40,914 nt of DNA from an uncultured Lachnospiraceae bacterium (lineage in GTDB: Bacteria; Bacillota; Clostridia; Lachnospirales; Lachnospiraceae), in assembly GCA_947626945.1 (NCBI GenBank), contig CANQUC010000021.1:1-40914 (forward strand), given 5' to 3'. Of the stretch, positions 7,931 to 17,787 are shown piece by piece. Numbering within the stretch: the first letter of the stretch is position 1; each line of letters begins with the position of its first letter. The notes beneath the pieces are model-generated. The model did no database searches. It saw only the letters and a list, made by a program, of their open reading frames with translations, and was not told where the DNA came from. The position numbers and the translations under genes were made by a program.

Positions 7931-8887
7931 ATGAGGATTGTTGTACTTGACAGAGATACCGTAGGGCTGGACGTGGATTTTTCCGGCCTGGAGCAGTTTG
8001 GGGAGACCGTGATCTACGGAATGACAAAGACCGGGCAGATCTCACAGCGGATCCGTCAGGCGGATGTGGTGGTGGCCAACAAATGCCCCATGAGGGAGGA
8101 AACCTTGAGGGAGGCAGAGAAGCTGAAGCTGATCTGTCTGACCGCCACGGGAACCAACAATGTAGATCTGGCCTACACGAAAGATAGGGGCATTGCCGTT
8201 GCCAATGTGGCCGGGTATTCTACGGATTCCGTGGTGCAGCATACCTTTGCCATGCTGTTTTACATTTGGGAGAAGCTGGCATACTACGATGATTATGTCA
8301 AATCCGGCGCTTATGTCAAAAGCCCCAGCTTTTGTCATATGGATCAGAAGTTTTATGAGCTGGCAGGCAAGACCTACGGCATCATCGGACTGGGGGCCAT
8401 TGGAAAAGGCGTGGCGAAAGTGGCGGAAGCTTTTGGATGCCGGGTGATCTATTACTCCACCTCCGGGAAAAATTCCTGCGGGGATTATGAACAGGTAGGA
8501 TTTGAGGAATTGCTTGCCAGATCGGATATTGTCTCCATTCACGCGCCGCTCAATGAACGGACGAAAGGGCTGATCAACAGGGAGGCGCTTCAAAAAATGA
8601 AGCCCACGGCGGTGTTAATCAATGCCGGAAGAGGGCCCATTGTCTCAGAAAAGGATCTGGTACAGGCTCTTGAAGAGGGCCGCATTGCGGGGGCTGCCCT
8701 GGACGTGATCTCAGAGGAGCCTATGAAACCGGATAATCCGCTTTTGACAGTCAGGGACAGCAAAAAGCTTCTGGTAACGCCCCATATTGCCTGGGCAACA
8801 GTGGAGGCAAGACAGCGGGTAGTTGAGGAAGTGTGCCGGAACATCCGGGCATTTTTAGAGGGAACAGAACGGAACCGGGTCTGCTGA
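7931..8887 (+). CDS. D-isomer-specific 2-hydroxyacid dehydrogenase (hydroxypyruvate/glycerate type)
   Basis: A 318-aa NAD(P)-dependent dehydrogenase that reduces 2-keto acids to D-2-hydroxy acids. The Rossmann motif GLGAIGKG is near residues 153-160. The catalytic Arg is in NAGRGPIV, the Glu in the ISEEP region, and the His in TPHIAWAT near residue 284. The AW pair after this His and the overall length fit the hydroxypyruvate reductase/glycerate dehydrogenase branch, but lactate- or other keto-acid-specific members look similar. Start: ATG at 7931 with GGAGGAAGCGGGA upstream; the 87-base in-frame extension lies in repetitive leader DNA. It probably has its own promoter or reads through from pgi. 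Confidence 0.88.
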   Translation: MRIVVLDRDTVGLDVDFSGLEQFGETVIYGMTKTGQISQRIRQADVVVANKCPMREETLREAEKLKLICLTATGTNNVDLAYTKDRGIAVANVAGYSTDSVVQHTFAMLFYIWEKLAYYDDYVKSGAYVKSPSFCHMDQKFYELAGKTYGIIGLGAIGKGVAKVAEAFGCRVIYYSTSGKNSCGDYEQVGFEELLARSDIVSIHAPLNERTKGLINREALQKMKPTAVLINAGRGPIVSEKDLVQALEEGRIAGAALDVISEEPMKPDNPLLTVRDSKKLLVTPHIAWATVEARQRVVEEVCRNIRAFLEGTERNRVC

Positions 8888-8906
8888 CCAAAGGCCGGAA
8901 AGGCCG

Positions 8907-9170
8907 TCAGGGCTCTTCGATTACATGGAACTCCAGGTAGTCAAAGTCGATGACTTCAATAAAATTGTCCTGGGTAAACCGCACTTTGTCGTGTTTCTGA
9001 AATTCCTTTACAGAGGAGTCCAGCCAGATGGGCTTGCCCAGATCAAATTCATAGCAGACGGCGTCCAGAGCGTGAAAGATCTTGTGGGTGCGGGTGTCAC
9101 TGCTGTTGTCAGTAATCACCGTATCCCGGATCAGTCTGGTATCCTTAAAAATTTTTGCCCAGATTCGCAT
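8907..9170 (-). CDS. Small conserved-looking hypothetical protein (87 aa)
   Basis: Unrecognised function. The protein starts MRIWAKIFKDTRLIRDTVI and is acidic and soluble, ending in a beta-rich YLEFHVIEE. I prefer the ATG at 9170; a GTG at 9179 is in frame, but the promoter placed by TTGACA/TAAGAT would put that GTG only a few bases from the transcript start, with no room for its ribosome site. It is convergent with the dehydrogenase (19-base gap) and divergent from the ATP synthase operon. Confidence 0.65.
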   Translation of the reverse strand: MRIWAKIFKDTRLIRDTVITDNSSDTRTHKIFHALDAVCYEFDLGKPIWLDSSVKEFQKHDKVRFTQDNFIEVIDFDYLEFHVIEEP

Positions 9171-9193
9171 ATCAGCCACCGTCCTTTGGGTTT

Positions 9194-9222
9194 ATCTTAT
9201 GCGTCTGTCCGTTCCTTGTCAA
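9194..9222 (-). promoter_or_regulatory. Strong promoter for the 87-aa gene
   Basis: Minus strand: perfect TTGACA (9217-9222), 17-base spacer, TAAGAT (9194-9199), ending 23 bases before the ATG at 9170. Confidence 0.7.
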
Positions 9223-9261
9223 TAAAAAATGAAGAAGAACGGATTCTCCGGAAAAAGATAC

Positions 9262-9290
9262 TGGACTTCCCGGGAAAAATCAGCTATGAT
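9262..9290 (+). promoter_or_regulatory. Promoter of the ATP synthase operon
   Basis: TGGACT (9262-9267), 17-base spacer, TATGAT (9285-9290), 38 bases ahead of the first gene. It is the only good promoter seen upstream of the ten-gene run. Confidence 0.55.
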
Positions 9291-9327
9291 ATATGAGAGT
9301 TAAGAAAGTGGGAAGATAGGCGTAAGG

Positions 9328-9579
9328 ATGAAAGAAAATAAACAGGTATGGCAGATGCTGGCGCTGATCACCCAGGTGGGGATCGGGATGCTGGCTCCCA
9401 TTTTTTTGTGCGTGTGGCTGGGGCAGTTTCTGGATGCCCGGTTTTCCATAAACAGTTCGCTGATTTTTTTGCTTCTGGGCATTCTGGCAGGCTGCCGCAA
9501 CACTTATAAGCTGTTGTCCGGTCTGGTAAAAGAGGAAAAAGACCCGCAAAATGATTCCGGCGCTTCCAAAAAAGAGTGA
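9328..9579 (+). CDS. AtpZ/AtpI-family ATP synthase accessory membrane protein
   Basis: An 83-aa protein with two hydrophobic helices (about residues 8-31 and 42-62) separated by the short LGQFLDARFS loop, ending in a charged tail. This matches the small AtpZ/AtpI-like proteins that open F1Fo operons in Gram-positives and are thought to help c-ring assembly or Mg2+/Ca2+ handling. It is first in the operon and 6 bases before the next gene. The family call rests on topology, the G-x-x-L-D loop and position. The ribosome site is weak (AAGGATGAAAG region at the ATG). Confidence 0.75.
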   Translation: MKENKQVWQMLALITQVGIGMLAPIFLCVWLGQFLDARFSINSSLIFLLLGILAGCRNTYKLLSGLVKEEKDPQNDSGASKKE

Positions 9580-9585
9580 TAAGCG

Positions 9586-10032
9586 ATGAGAAAGGGATTC
9601 AAAAGGCTGCATCCCACTCTGGCGGAGATGTGGCTGATCATAGGCGTATGGGGCGTGCTCCTGCAGGCGGTGATCTTAATCTTCACAAACCGGCGGCTGT
9701 ACTATTCCATCGGATGCTGGGCGGGGATCTTCCTGGCGGTTCTGTGCAGCGGCCTGATGCTGCGGGCCATTACCAACGGGCTGGATATGGAAGAGGAGGA
9801 CGCCGCCAAATATTATCACCGGCAATACGCCATTCGCGCCCTGACAGTGGTGGTTGTGTTTTTCGCCCTTGCGCTTTCCCGAGCGGGCAGTGTGCTGACG
9901 GCGTTTGGAGGCGTTTTTTCTCTGAAAGCTTCCGCATATTTACAGCCTGCGGTGCACAGACTGCCAGTAATGAGCCGTTTGTTCACCGGGGAAGAAAACA
10001 GTCAAAGGAGGGATCAGAACAGTGGAAAATAA
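9586..10032 (+). CDS. atpI: ATP synthase subunit I-like protein
   Basis: A 148-aa membrane protein with four hydrophobic segments (about 15-34, 38-60, 82-103 and a weaker one near 105-125). Its place immediately ahead of the a-subunit gene is typical of AtpI/UncI, which is implicated in assembling the c ring. It overlaps the GTG start of atpB by 11 bases, implying translational coupling. Sequence conservation in this family is low, so the call rests mainly on context and topology. No strong Shine-Dalgarno is visible, so it probably depends on translation of the preceding gene. Confidence 0.65.
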   Translation: MRKGFKRLHPTLAEMWLIIGVWGVLLQAVILIFTNRRLYYSIGCWAGIFLAVLCSGLMLRAITNGLDMEEEDAAKYYHRQYAIRALTVVVVFFALALSRAGSVLTAFGGVFSLKASAYLQPAVHRLPVMSRLFTGEENSQRRDQNSGK

Positions 10033-10723
10033 TGTGGATTTTATGATACACGGACTGGTGAAATTCCATCTGTTCGGTCAGGAGCTTTGGATTACCACAA
10101 CCCATGTATGCGTGCTCATTGTGATGCTTGTGCTGATTGTGTTCGCGGTAATCGCCAATTATAAGATCCGGCACGCAAAAGAAATTCCGGATACTTTCCA
10201 GAATATCATTGAGCTGATCGTGGAATCTCTGGACAACATGGTCAACAATATTATGGGTGACAATGCCGGAAAATTCCGCAATTACATTGGAACCATCTTT
10301 CTGTTTATTTTGCTGAGCAATCTGTCCGGTCTTTTCGGGCTGCGGCCCCCTACGGCGGATTACGGCACCACCCTGTGTCTGGGCCTGATCACCTTTGTGA
10401 TGATCCAGTACAACAATATCAAATACAATAAGGGAAGAGCCTTTACGGAGCTGTTTAAGCCGCTGCCCTTTTTATTCCCCATCAATCTCATCGGTGAGAT
10501 CGCCACGCCCATTTCCCTGTCTCTCCGTCTGTTTGGAAATGTGCTTTCGGGTACGGTGATGATGGCGCTGATCTACGGGCTGCTGCCGCTCTTTATCAAG
10601 ATCGGGTTCCCGGCCTTTCTGCATGTGTATTTTGATATTTTTTCCGGCTGCATCCAGACCTATGTGTTCTGTATGCTGACCATGGTATTTATCAGCCAGA
10701 AGATTCCGGAGGGAAAATCCTAG
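10022..10723 (+). CDS. atpB: F1Fo ATP synthase subunit a
   Basis: The 233-aa stator channel subunit. The essential arginine is R169 in ISLSLRLFGN, and the last helices carry GCIQTYVF with the family's conserved Gln (212). About five membrane helices are apparent. The GTG at 10022 is chosen: AAAGGAGG lies 10 bases upstream, and the next ATG would remove the N-terminal region. The TAG stop is the first triplet of a 15-bp tandem repeat that fills the gap before atpE. Confidence 0.95.
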   Translation: MENNVDFMIHGLVKFHLFGQELWITTTHVCVLIVMLVLIVFAVIANYKIRHAKEIPDTFQNIIELIVESLDNMVNNIMGDNAGKFRNYIGTIFLFILLSNLSGLFGLRPPTADYGTTLCLGLITFVMIQYNNIKYNKGRAFTELFKPLPFLFPINLIGEIATPISLSLRLFGNVLSGTVMMALIYGLLPLFIKIGFPAFLHVYFDIFSGCIQTYVFCMLTMVFISQKIPEGKS

Positions 10724-10800
10724 GGATAAAAATCCTGGGGATATTTATCCTGGGGATATTTATCCTGGGGATATTTATCCTGGGGATATTTATCCCCAGG
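10721..10800 (+). repeat. 15-bp tandem repeat tract between atpB and atpE
   Basis: One degenerate unit (10721-10735) is followed by four perfect TGGGGATATTTATCC units (10736-10750, 10751-10765, 10766-10780, 10781-10795). The last unit runs into CCAGG, so 10779-10800 becomes a perfect inverted repeat with arms CCTGGGGATA and TATCCCCAGG. Every unit contains the small dyad GGATA/TATCC, so the RNA would be a string of alternative hairpins. The first unit includes the atpB stop codon. It has no coding role on the plus strand. Confidence 0.9.
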
Positions 10801-10828
10801 GTCGCGGCTGCAAAAACAGATAAAGTAA

Positions 10829-11122
<294 letters not shown>

Positions 11123-11134
11123 GGAGGCACGGGC

Positions 11135-11650
11135 GTGAAAAGATTATTTGATCTGTCCCCCCAGCTTCTGTTTGACGCGGCGCTGCTTGCCATCGCGGTG
11201 TTTGTTCTGTTTACGCTGATGTCCTATCTTCTGTTTGAACCTGCCCGCAAAATGCTGGAGCAGCGGAAAGAAAAGATCAAAAAGGATCTTTCCGACGCGA
11301 AGACGGACAAAGAGGAAGCGGCAAAGCTGCGGGCGGAATATGAAGAAAAGGTCAACGCGGCAGACAAAGAGGCGGAGGGCATACTTGCCTCCTCCAGACA
11401 GCGCGCGCTTCAGAATGAAGAAAAGATCCTGGAAGAGGCCAGACAGGACGCAAGGCAGATGAAAGAGCTTGCCCAAAAGGAGATCGATCTGGAGAAAGAA
11501 CGGGTAAAGGACGATCTGAAAAAGGAAATGGTGCAGCTTGCCTCCGCCATGGCCGGCAAGGTAGTCTCTTCCTCCATGGATGTGGAGATCCAGGATTCCC
11601 TTGTGGAAGAAACTTTGAATGAGATGAGTGAAAAGACTTGGGAAAATTAG
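11135..11650 (+). CDS. atpF: F1Fo ATP synthase subunit b
   Basis: The 171-aa peripheral stalk subunit: one N-terminal membrane helix (about 11-30), then a long, highly charged coiled-coil rich in Lys, Glu, Ala and Gln that reaches F1. It starts at GTG 11135 after AAGGAGG, 12 bases past atpE. The coding end overlaps the start of atpH by 13 bases. Confidence 0.92.
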   Translation: MKRLFDLSPQLLFDAALLAIAVFVLFTLMSYLLFEPARKMLEQRKEKIKKDLSDAKTDKEEAAKLRAEYEEKVNAADKEAEGILASSRQRALQNEEKILEEARQDARQMKELAQKEIDLEKERVKDDLKKEMVQLASAMAGKVVSSSMDVEIQDSLVEETLNEMSEKTWEN

Positions 11651-12195
11651 CAAAAACCGTTTACGGCGACGCCCTGTTTGATCTGGCGAAGGATCGGGAT
11701 CAGATAGAAGAGATCATGGCGGAGGTGTCCGCCATGAAAGAGATTCTTCGGGATCATCCGGACTTTTCCAGGATCATGGCGCATCCGCATATTCATACAG
11801 CAGAAAAACAGGCTCTTCTGGAGGCTGTTTTCTCTGGCCGCGCCGAAGAAAACATGCTGGGATTTCTGCATCTGATCACGGAGAAAGGCCATTTTCAGCA
11901 GCTGCCGGGGATTCTCGACCGCTATGAAGAGCGTTATCGGGCCTTTCATGGCATCGGCATTGCCCGGATCGTCTCCGCGGTGCCGCTGACAAAAGACCAG
12001 AAAGAAAAAGTGGAAAAAAAGCTTGCAGAAACAACCGGCTACAGGCAGATCCTGCCGGAATATCAGGTGGATCCGGCGCTGATCGGCGGCGTGGTCATCC
12101 GGATAGGAGACAGAGTGGTAGACGGCAGTATTCAAAACAAATTGAACAGACTGACAAAAGAATTGACAGACATGCAGCTTGCCAGTCATCAGTAA
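11638..12195 (+). CDS. atpH: F1Fo ATP synthase subunit delta
   Basis: The 185-aa peripheral-stalk protein that joins the b subunit to the top of F1. The N-terminal helical domain begins LAKTVYGDALFDLA, and the family's C-terminal motif is IGGVVIRIGDRVVDGSI. An in-frame stop at 11629-11631 leaves TTG at 11638 as the only workable start near the conserved N-terminus. It has no strong ribosome site and overlaps atpF by 13 bases, so it is probably translated by coupling. Confidence 0.92.
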   Translation: MGKLAKTVYGDALFDLAKDRDQIEEIMAEVSAMKEILRDHPDFSRIMAHPHIHTAEKQALLEAVFSGRAEENMLGFLHLITEKGHFQQLPGILDRYEERYRAFHGIGIARIVSAVPLTKDQKEKVEKKLAETTGYRQILPEYQVDPALIGGVVIRIGDRVVDGSIQNKLNRLTKELTDMQLASHQ

Positions 12196-12213
12196 AGGAG
12201 GGTGAAAGACCCT

Positions 12214-13719
12214 ATGAATTTAAAACCCGAAGAAATCGGCTCTATTATTAAAAAACAGATCGAGCAGTACAGCATGAAGCTGGAGGTTTCCGATGTGGGA
12301 ACCGTGATCCAGACTTCCGACGGCATCTGCCGGATTCATGGACTTGAAAAAGCAATGCAGGGAGAGCTTCTGGAATTTCCCGGCGGCGTGTACGGTATGG
12401 TCATGAATCTGGAAGAGGACAATGTAGGCGCCGTGCTTTTGGGAGATACCAGAAGCGTCAGCGAGGGCGATACGGTAAAGACCACCGGAAGAGTGGTGGA
12501 GGTGCCGGTGGGCGACGCGCTCATCGGACGCGTGGTGAACAGTCTGGGACAGCCGGTAGACGGCAAAGGCCCCGTACAGACGGAAAAATTCCGCCGTATC
12601 GAGCGTGTGGCTTCCGGCGTCATCACAAGAAAATCCGTCAGCGTGCCCCTGCAGACAGGCATTAAGGCCATTGACGCCATGGTGCCCATCGGACGGGGAC
12701 AGAGAGAGCTGATCATCGGCGACCGGCAGACAGGAAAGACCGCCATTGCCATTGACACCATCATCAATCAGAAAGGACAGGGTGTAAAATGTATTTATGT
12801 GGCCATCGGTCAGAAAGCGTCTACGGTGGCTGCCATTGTAAAGACTTTGGAAGAATACGGCGCAATGGCCTACACAACCGTGGTGGCTTCCACGGCAAGT
12901 GAGCTGGCGCCGCTGCAATATATTGCTCCCTACGCAGGCTGCGCCATGGGCGAGGAATGGATGGAGAATGGGGAGGACGTGCTGATCGTTTATGACGATC
13001 TGTCCAAGCATGCCACCGCTTACCGTACCCTGTCCCTGCTTCTGCGCAGACCCCCCGGAAGGGAGGCTTATCCGGGCGACGTGTTTTATCTGCACTCCAG
13101 GCTTCTGGAGCGGGCGGCCTGTATGGCCGATGAATACGGCGGCGGGTCTCTGACGGCGCTGCCCATTATCGAAACCCAGGCGGGAGATGTGTCCGCATAC
13201 ATTCCCACCAATGTGATCTCCATTACAGACGGTCAGATCTACCTGGAGACGGAAAGCTTCAACGCGGGCTTCCGGCCGGCGATCAACGCGGGACTGTCTG
13301 TGTCCCGTGTAGGCGGAGCCGCTCAGATCAAGGCTGTCAAAAAGATTGCCGCGCCTATCCGTGTGGAACTGGCTCAGTACAGAGAACTGGAGGCTTTTAC
13401 CCAGTTCGGTTCCGAGCTGGACGCCGATACAAAGGAAAAGCTGGCCCAGGGCGAGCGGATCCGGGAAGTGCTGAAACAGCCCCAGTATGAGCCTATGGCT
13501 GTGGAGTATCAGGTGATCATCATCTATGCCGCCACAAAGAAATATCTGCTGGATGTTCCCGTGGAGGATGTGCTGCGGTTTGAAAAAGAGCTGTTTGCCT
13601 TTGTTGATACAAAATATCCGGAACTGCCCCGGGACATCAGGGAGCAGAAAGAACTGACGCCCCAGCTGGAAGAAACGCTTGCAAAGGCGATCACGGAGTT
13701 TCAGAAAACTTTCCGGTAA
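12214..13719 (+). CDS. atpA: F1Fo ATP synthase subunit alpha
   Basis: The 501-aa non-catalytic nucleotide-binding subunit of F1. The Walker A motif is GDRQTGKT (169-176), Walker B is [10 protein letters not shown], and the family signature P-A-I-N-x-G-x-S-x-S-R-V-G is complete ([14 protein letters not shown]). Start: ATG 12214, with AAAGGAGGG 11 bases upstream. A GTG four codons earlier touches the Shine-Dalgarno and is rejected. The gene is 18 bases after atpH. Confidence 0.97.
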   Translation: MNLKPEEIGSIIKKQIEQYSMKLEVSDVGTVIQTSDGICRIHGLEKAMQGELLEFPGGVYGMVMNLEEDNVGAVLLGDTRSVSEGDTVKTTGRVVEVPVGDALIGRVVNSLGQPVDGKGPVQTEKFRRIERVASGVITRKSVSVPLQTGIKAIDAMVPIGRGQRELIIGDRQTGKTAIAIDTIINQKGQGVKCIYVAIGQKASTVAAIVKTLEEYGAMAYTTVVASTASELAPLQYIAPYAGCAMGEEWMENGEDVLIVYDDLSKHATAYRTLSLLLRRPPGREAYPGDVFYLHSRLLERAACMADEYGGGSLTALPIIETQAGDVSAYIPTNVISITDGQIYLETESFNAGFRPAINAGLSVSRVGGAAQIKAVKKIAAPIRVELAQYRELEAFTQFGSELDADTKEKLAQGERIREVLKQPQYEPMAVEYQVIIIYAATKKYLLDVPVEDVLRFEKELFAFVDTKYPELPRDIREQKELTPQLEETLAKAITEFQKTFR

Positions 13720-13748
13720 AGAAGGCGGAAGAAAGGTAAGGTCATTTT

Positions 13749-14606
13749 ATGGCTTCCATGAGAGACATCAAAAGGCGCAAAGGAAGCGTTCAGAGCACGC
13801 AGCAGATCACCAAGGCCATGAAGCTGGTATCCACGGTGAAGCTGCAAAAGGCCCGCGCCCGGGCGGAAAGCTGCAGCGCCTATTTTCATCGGATGTATGA
13901 AACCATTCATTCGATCCTTGCCAGGACCGGACCTCTCATACATCCGTATCTGCAGGAAAACGGCTCGGATCAGAAAGCGGTGATCCTGATTTCCTCCAAC
14001 AGAGGACTGGCGGGAGGATACAATACCAATGTGGCAAAAAAACTGCTGGAAAGCGGTTTTACAAAAGAGGAAACCCGTCTGTACGCTTTGGGGCGGAAAG
14101 CAAAGGACTACCTGACACGCAGAGGATATCAGGTGGCGGAGGACTACTCAGACGCCATCGAGGAGCCTCTCTTTTCGGACGCCCAGACCATCGGCAGAGC
14201 GGTGCTGGAGGCTTATGAGCAGGGACAGGTGGGAGAAATCGATCTGATCTATACGGATTTTAAAAATACAGTAACCCAGGAACCGCGGGTGATGAAGCTT
14301 TTGCCCATCTCCCCGGAGGAGGCAGAGCAGACCCCCGACGACAGGCTTACCCTGATGAATTATGAGCCTGATGAGGAAACGGTGCTGGGAGAACTGATCC
14401 CTCAGTACATCCACAGCCTGATTTACGGCGCCATGATGCAGGCCATTGCCAGCGAAAACAGCGCCCGTATGCAGGCCATGGACAACGCCACCGGCAATGC
14501 GGAGGAGATGATCGAAGAGCTGTCGCTTCTGTATAACCGGGCAAGACAAAATTCCATCACCCAGGAGCTGACAGAGATCATTGCCGGCGCGGAGGCGATC
14601 GGATAA
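13749..14606 (+). CDS. atpG: F1Fo ATP synthase subunit gamma
   Basis: The 285-aa central shaft that turns inside the alpha3beta3 ring. The N-terminal helix MASMRDIKRRKGSVQSTQQI and the C-terminal helix (MQAMDNATGNAEEMI, then NRARQNSITQELTEI) are the long antiparallel coiled-coil regions of the family. AAAGGTAAGG precedes the ATG. It lies 29 bases after atpA and 12 before atpD. Confidence 0.95.
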   Translation: MASMRDIKRRKGSVQSTQQITKAMKLVSTVKLQKARARAESCSAYFHRMYETIHSILARTGPLIHPYLQENGSDQKAVILISSNRGLAGGYNTNVAKKLLESGFTKEETRLYALGRKAKDYLTRRGYQVAEDYSDAIEEPLFSDAQTIGRAVLEAYEQGQVGEIDLIYTDFKNTVTQEPRVMKLLPISPEEAEQTPDDRLTLMNYEPDEETVLGELIPQYIHSLIYGAMMQAIASENSARMQAMDNATGNAEEMIEELSLLYNRARQNSITQELTEIIAGAEAIG

Positions 14607-16007
<1,401 letters not shown>

Positions 16008-16029
16008 CAGAAAACAGAAGGAGTGCTCT

Positions 16030-16437
16030 ATGGCGGAGAACAAGTTGTTTCAGGTGGCCATTATCTGTCCCGATCATCTGTTTTATGAGGGGCAGGCTTC
16101 CATGATCGAATTTAATACCTCCGAAGGACAGGTTGGCATCTACAGGGAGCATGTGCCGGAAACACTGCTGCTGCGGCCGGGAGTGGTGACCATCACTTCG
16201 GGGCAGGAAAAACGGCAGGCCGCCCTGCATACAGGGTTCGCGGAGATCCTGAAGGACCGGGTGACCATTTTCGCGGAAGCCGCGGAATGGCCGGAGGACA
16301 TTGACCTTGAACGGGCAGAGGAAGCAAGAAAACGGGCGCAGAAGCGTCTGGAGGGGCACAAGCCCGGCATTGACGTGCTGCGTGCCGAAATGGCGCTGAA
16401 TCGCGCGCTTGTGCGGATTCATATATCAAAAAAATAA
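16030..16437 (+). CDS. atpC: F1Fo ATP synthase subunit epsilon
   Basis: The 135-aa regulatory rotor subunit: an N-terminal beta-sandwich (with FYEGQASMIEF and GQVGIYREHVPE) and a C-terminal helical hairpin rich in Ala, Glu and Arg (EEARKRAQKRLEG). The helical part is known in the family to inhibit ATP hydrolysis. AGAAGGAGTG precedes the ATG. It lies 16 bases before a small unknown gene, so the operon does not end here. Confidence 0.94.
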   Translation: MAENKLFQVAIICPDHLFYEGQASMIEFNTSEGQVGIYREHVPETLLLRPGVVTITSGQEKRQAALHTGFAEILKDRVTIFAEAAEWPEDIDLERAEEARKRAQKRLEGHKPGIDVLRAEMALNRALVRIHISKK

Positions 16438-16453
16438 TGATGGAGGGGTTTTG

Positions 16454-16801
16454 ATGGGTAAAATGGATGATATCATTACTTCTGTAAAAGGCGGAGTGGA
16501 AAAAATAGAAGACAAGGTAGAGGAGATCGCGAATTCTCCCAAAACAAAAGCCTTTCTGGGAAAGGCAAAGGATATTGCCATCGACGTAGGCGTTACGGTG
16601 GCGGATGCCATGGAGGAACTGGGAGACCGGGCCAGCACCGCAATGCACAAGGCTTCTGACAGGAACCAGAAAAAGAAAGAGGAAGAGGCGTCCGGGAAAA
16701 AAGAAGAGGAAGCTTCTGCCAAGGAAGCCTCTGCCAAGGAAGCCCCTGCCGAGGAAGAACCCGCCGGGGAGGAATCTGCTTCCGAAGAAAAAGAACAGTA
16801 A
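16454..16801 (+). CDS. Small charged hypothetical protein at the end of the atp operon (115 aa)
   Basis: Unrecognised. The first 75 residues look like amphipathic helix (GKMDDIITSVKGGVEKIEDKV and a second run ending ADAMEELGDR). The rest is a low-complexity Ala/Glu/Lys/Ser tail containing the direct repeat SAKEASAKEA. There is no membrane span. TGGAGGGGTTTTG precedes the ATG at 16454, and the gap to atpC is only 16 bases, so it is probably co-transcribed with the ATP synthase. Any role there is inference; the tail may be disordered. Confidence 0.6.
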   Translation: MGKMDDIITSVKGGVEKIEDKVEEIANSPKTKAFLGKAKDIAIDVGVTVADAMEELGDRASTAMHKASDRNQKKKEEEASGKKEEEASAKEASAKEAPAEEEPAGEESASEEKEQ

Positions 16802-16868
16802 AATGTCCGTCAGGGAAGGCGCGCGCCCTGGGCAGCGCACCCCGGCCCGCTGTCTGCATATGTTAATA

Positions 16869-16874
16869 TATAAT
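16869..16874 (+). promoter_or_regulatory. Possible -10 element before the 134-aa gene
   Basis: TATAAT within a short AT-rich patch, 18 bases before the start codon at 16892. No convincing -35 is present; the upstream DNA is very GC-rich. Confidence 0.3.
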
Positions 16875-16891
16875 CAGCAGGGGGTTGGATC

Positions 16892-17296
16892 ATGGTCAGA
16901 GAATGGAGTATTGAAAGAGATGATCGGCTGTTGAAGGAGCTGTATCCGGAAACGGCAAAAAAGGTGCTGCCATATATTGAAGAAGCATGTGACCGGATGG
17001 AATACAACGGAAGCCGTATGTATGATCAGTTTCCGGACCGGCAGATGATGCGGCGTACCAATGACCGCATTTATGAAACCGTGCAGCGCAGGCTGCTGGA
17101 GCCAGAGCAGGATCAGAAAGTAAAGAAACCGGAGGAAATCTACGCGGATGACGAGATTTTTGCCACCAGCTTTCGGCCCCGCAGGGAAGAAAAAGACAGA
17201 GACGGTTATCTGAGAGAGCTGATTGACGTGCTGATGTATCACGAGATGTTTTCCCGCAGATGCAGGCACAATCAATGCAAATGCTGCCGAAGGTAA
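16892..17296 (+). CDS. Hypothetical protein with Cys/His-rich C-terminus (134 aa)
   Basis: Function not recognised. It is soluble and mostly helical by composition, with the N-terminal MVREWSIERDDRLLKELYPE. It ends in a basic cluster holding two His and four Cys (HEMFSRRCRHNQCKCCRR) that could bind metal or nucleic acid. GGGGGTTGGATC precedes the ATG. It follows the ATP synthase operon by 90 bases and precedes the methyltransferase region by another 90. No stop or frameshift is evident. Confidence 0.6.
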   Translation: MVREWSIERDDRLLKELYPETAKKVLPYIEEACDRMEYNGSRMYDQFPDRQMMRRTNDRIYETVQRRLLEPEQDQKVKKPEEIYADDEIFATSFRPRREEKDRDGYLRELIDVLMYHEMFSRRCRHNQCKCCRR

Positions 17297-17328
17297 ACCG
17301 CGGAAAAAAGTAAGGAGGGGGCATCTCA

Positions 17329-17394
17329 GTGACGATCAGTCGGAGGCTCCCTCTGTCTTTAACTGCAGCCGATACAGGACTGACAAATGGATGA
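17329..17394 (+). CDS. Possible 21-codon leader peptide before the methyltransferase
   Basis: A short frame starts at GTG 17329, 8 bases after a very strong AAGGAGGGGG (17311-17320), and ends at TGA 17392-17394, overlapping the methyltransferase ATG at 17387 by 8 bases. The strong ribosome site otherwise has no gene attached. The peptide (MTISRRLPLSLTAADTGLTNG) has no recognisable feature. Its job may be to deliver ribosomes to the overlapping start. Confidence 0.35.
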   Translation: MTISRRLPLSLTAADTGLTNG

Positions 17395-17773
17395 AAAAAT
17401 GGACAAGCTGAAAATATTACTGGAAGAAACACTGAACGGGACGCTGCGTGGCATGATCTTAAGCGGCCCGCGCCGGAAAGAAGAGATTCAGAAGATCCGG
17501 GTGCGCCCCATCCTGCGGAAAAACCAACTGCTGTTTCAGGAAACGCTGTACCAAAATGGGAAAGTGTTTCATAAAAATTTTGAAGAACGTGAAATGCGCG
17601 GTGAGCTTCTGCGCCAGATGGAAAATTTCCGGCAGATGGAGCTGGACAACGATTTGTTTCACGCCACGGTACTGGTAAGCAAAAAAGGAACCGTAACCGT
17701 AAAGAAAAAGCTCCGGCAGGAAGCCGGCCCCGGGCCGGATCTGGCTCACAACCGGAAAAACAGTACATTTTAG
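17387..17773 (+). pseudogene. SAM-dependent methyltransferase, N-terminal fragment of a frameshifted gene
   Basis: These 128 codons encode the N-terminal part of the protein continued at 17788-18582. The frame is lost in the A5 run at 17756-17760: as written it reads HNRKNSTF and stops, but one extra A would give HNRKKQYILEEGVAVPF and run straight into the next fragment, making a 398-aa protein. The region before the break is basic (LVSKKGTVTVKKKLRQE). The start ATG is overlapped by a possible leader peptide. The break may be a true mutation, an error in the source sequence, or less likely a tolerated slip. Confidence 0.75.
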
Positions 17774-17787
17774 AGGAAGGAGTTGCG

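Noticed and set aside
7747-7950. A 67-codon frame between pgi and the dehydrogenase gene
   Set aside because: No ribosome site, repetitive sequence and no conserved-looking motif; it overlaps the better-supported dehydrogenase start.
10721-10800. Repeat tract as a CRISPR array
   Set aside because: Units are 15 bp and directly abut, with no spacers and no cas genes.
17756-17773. Programmed -1 frameshift in the methyltransferase
   Set aside because: The zero-frame AAA AAC is preceded by G, so the P-site tRNA cannot re-pair cleanly, and no downstream stem or pseudoknot stands out.
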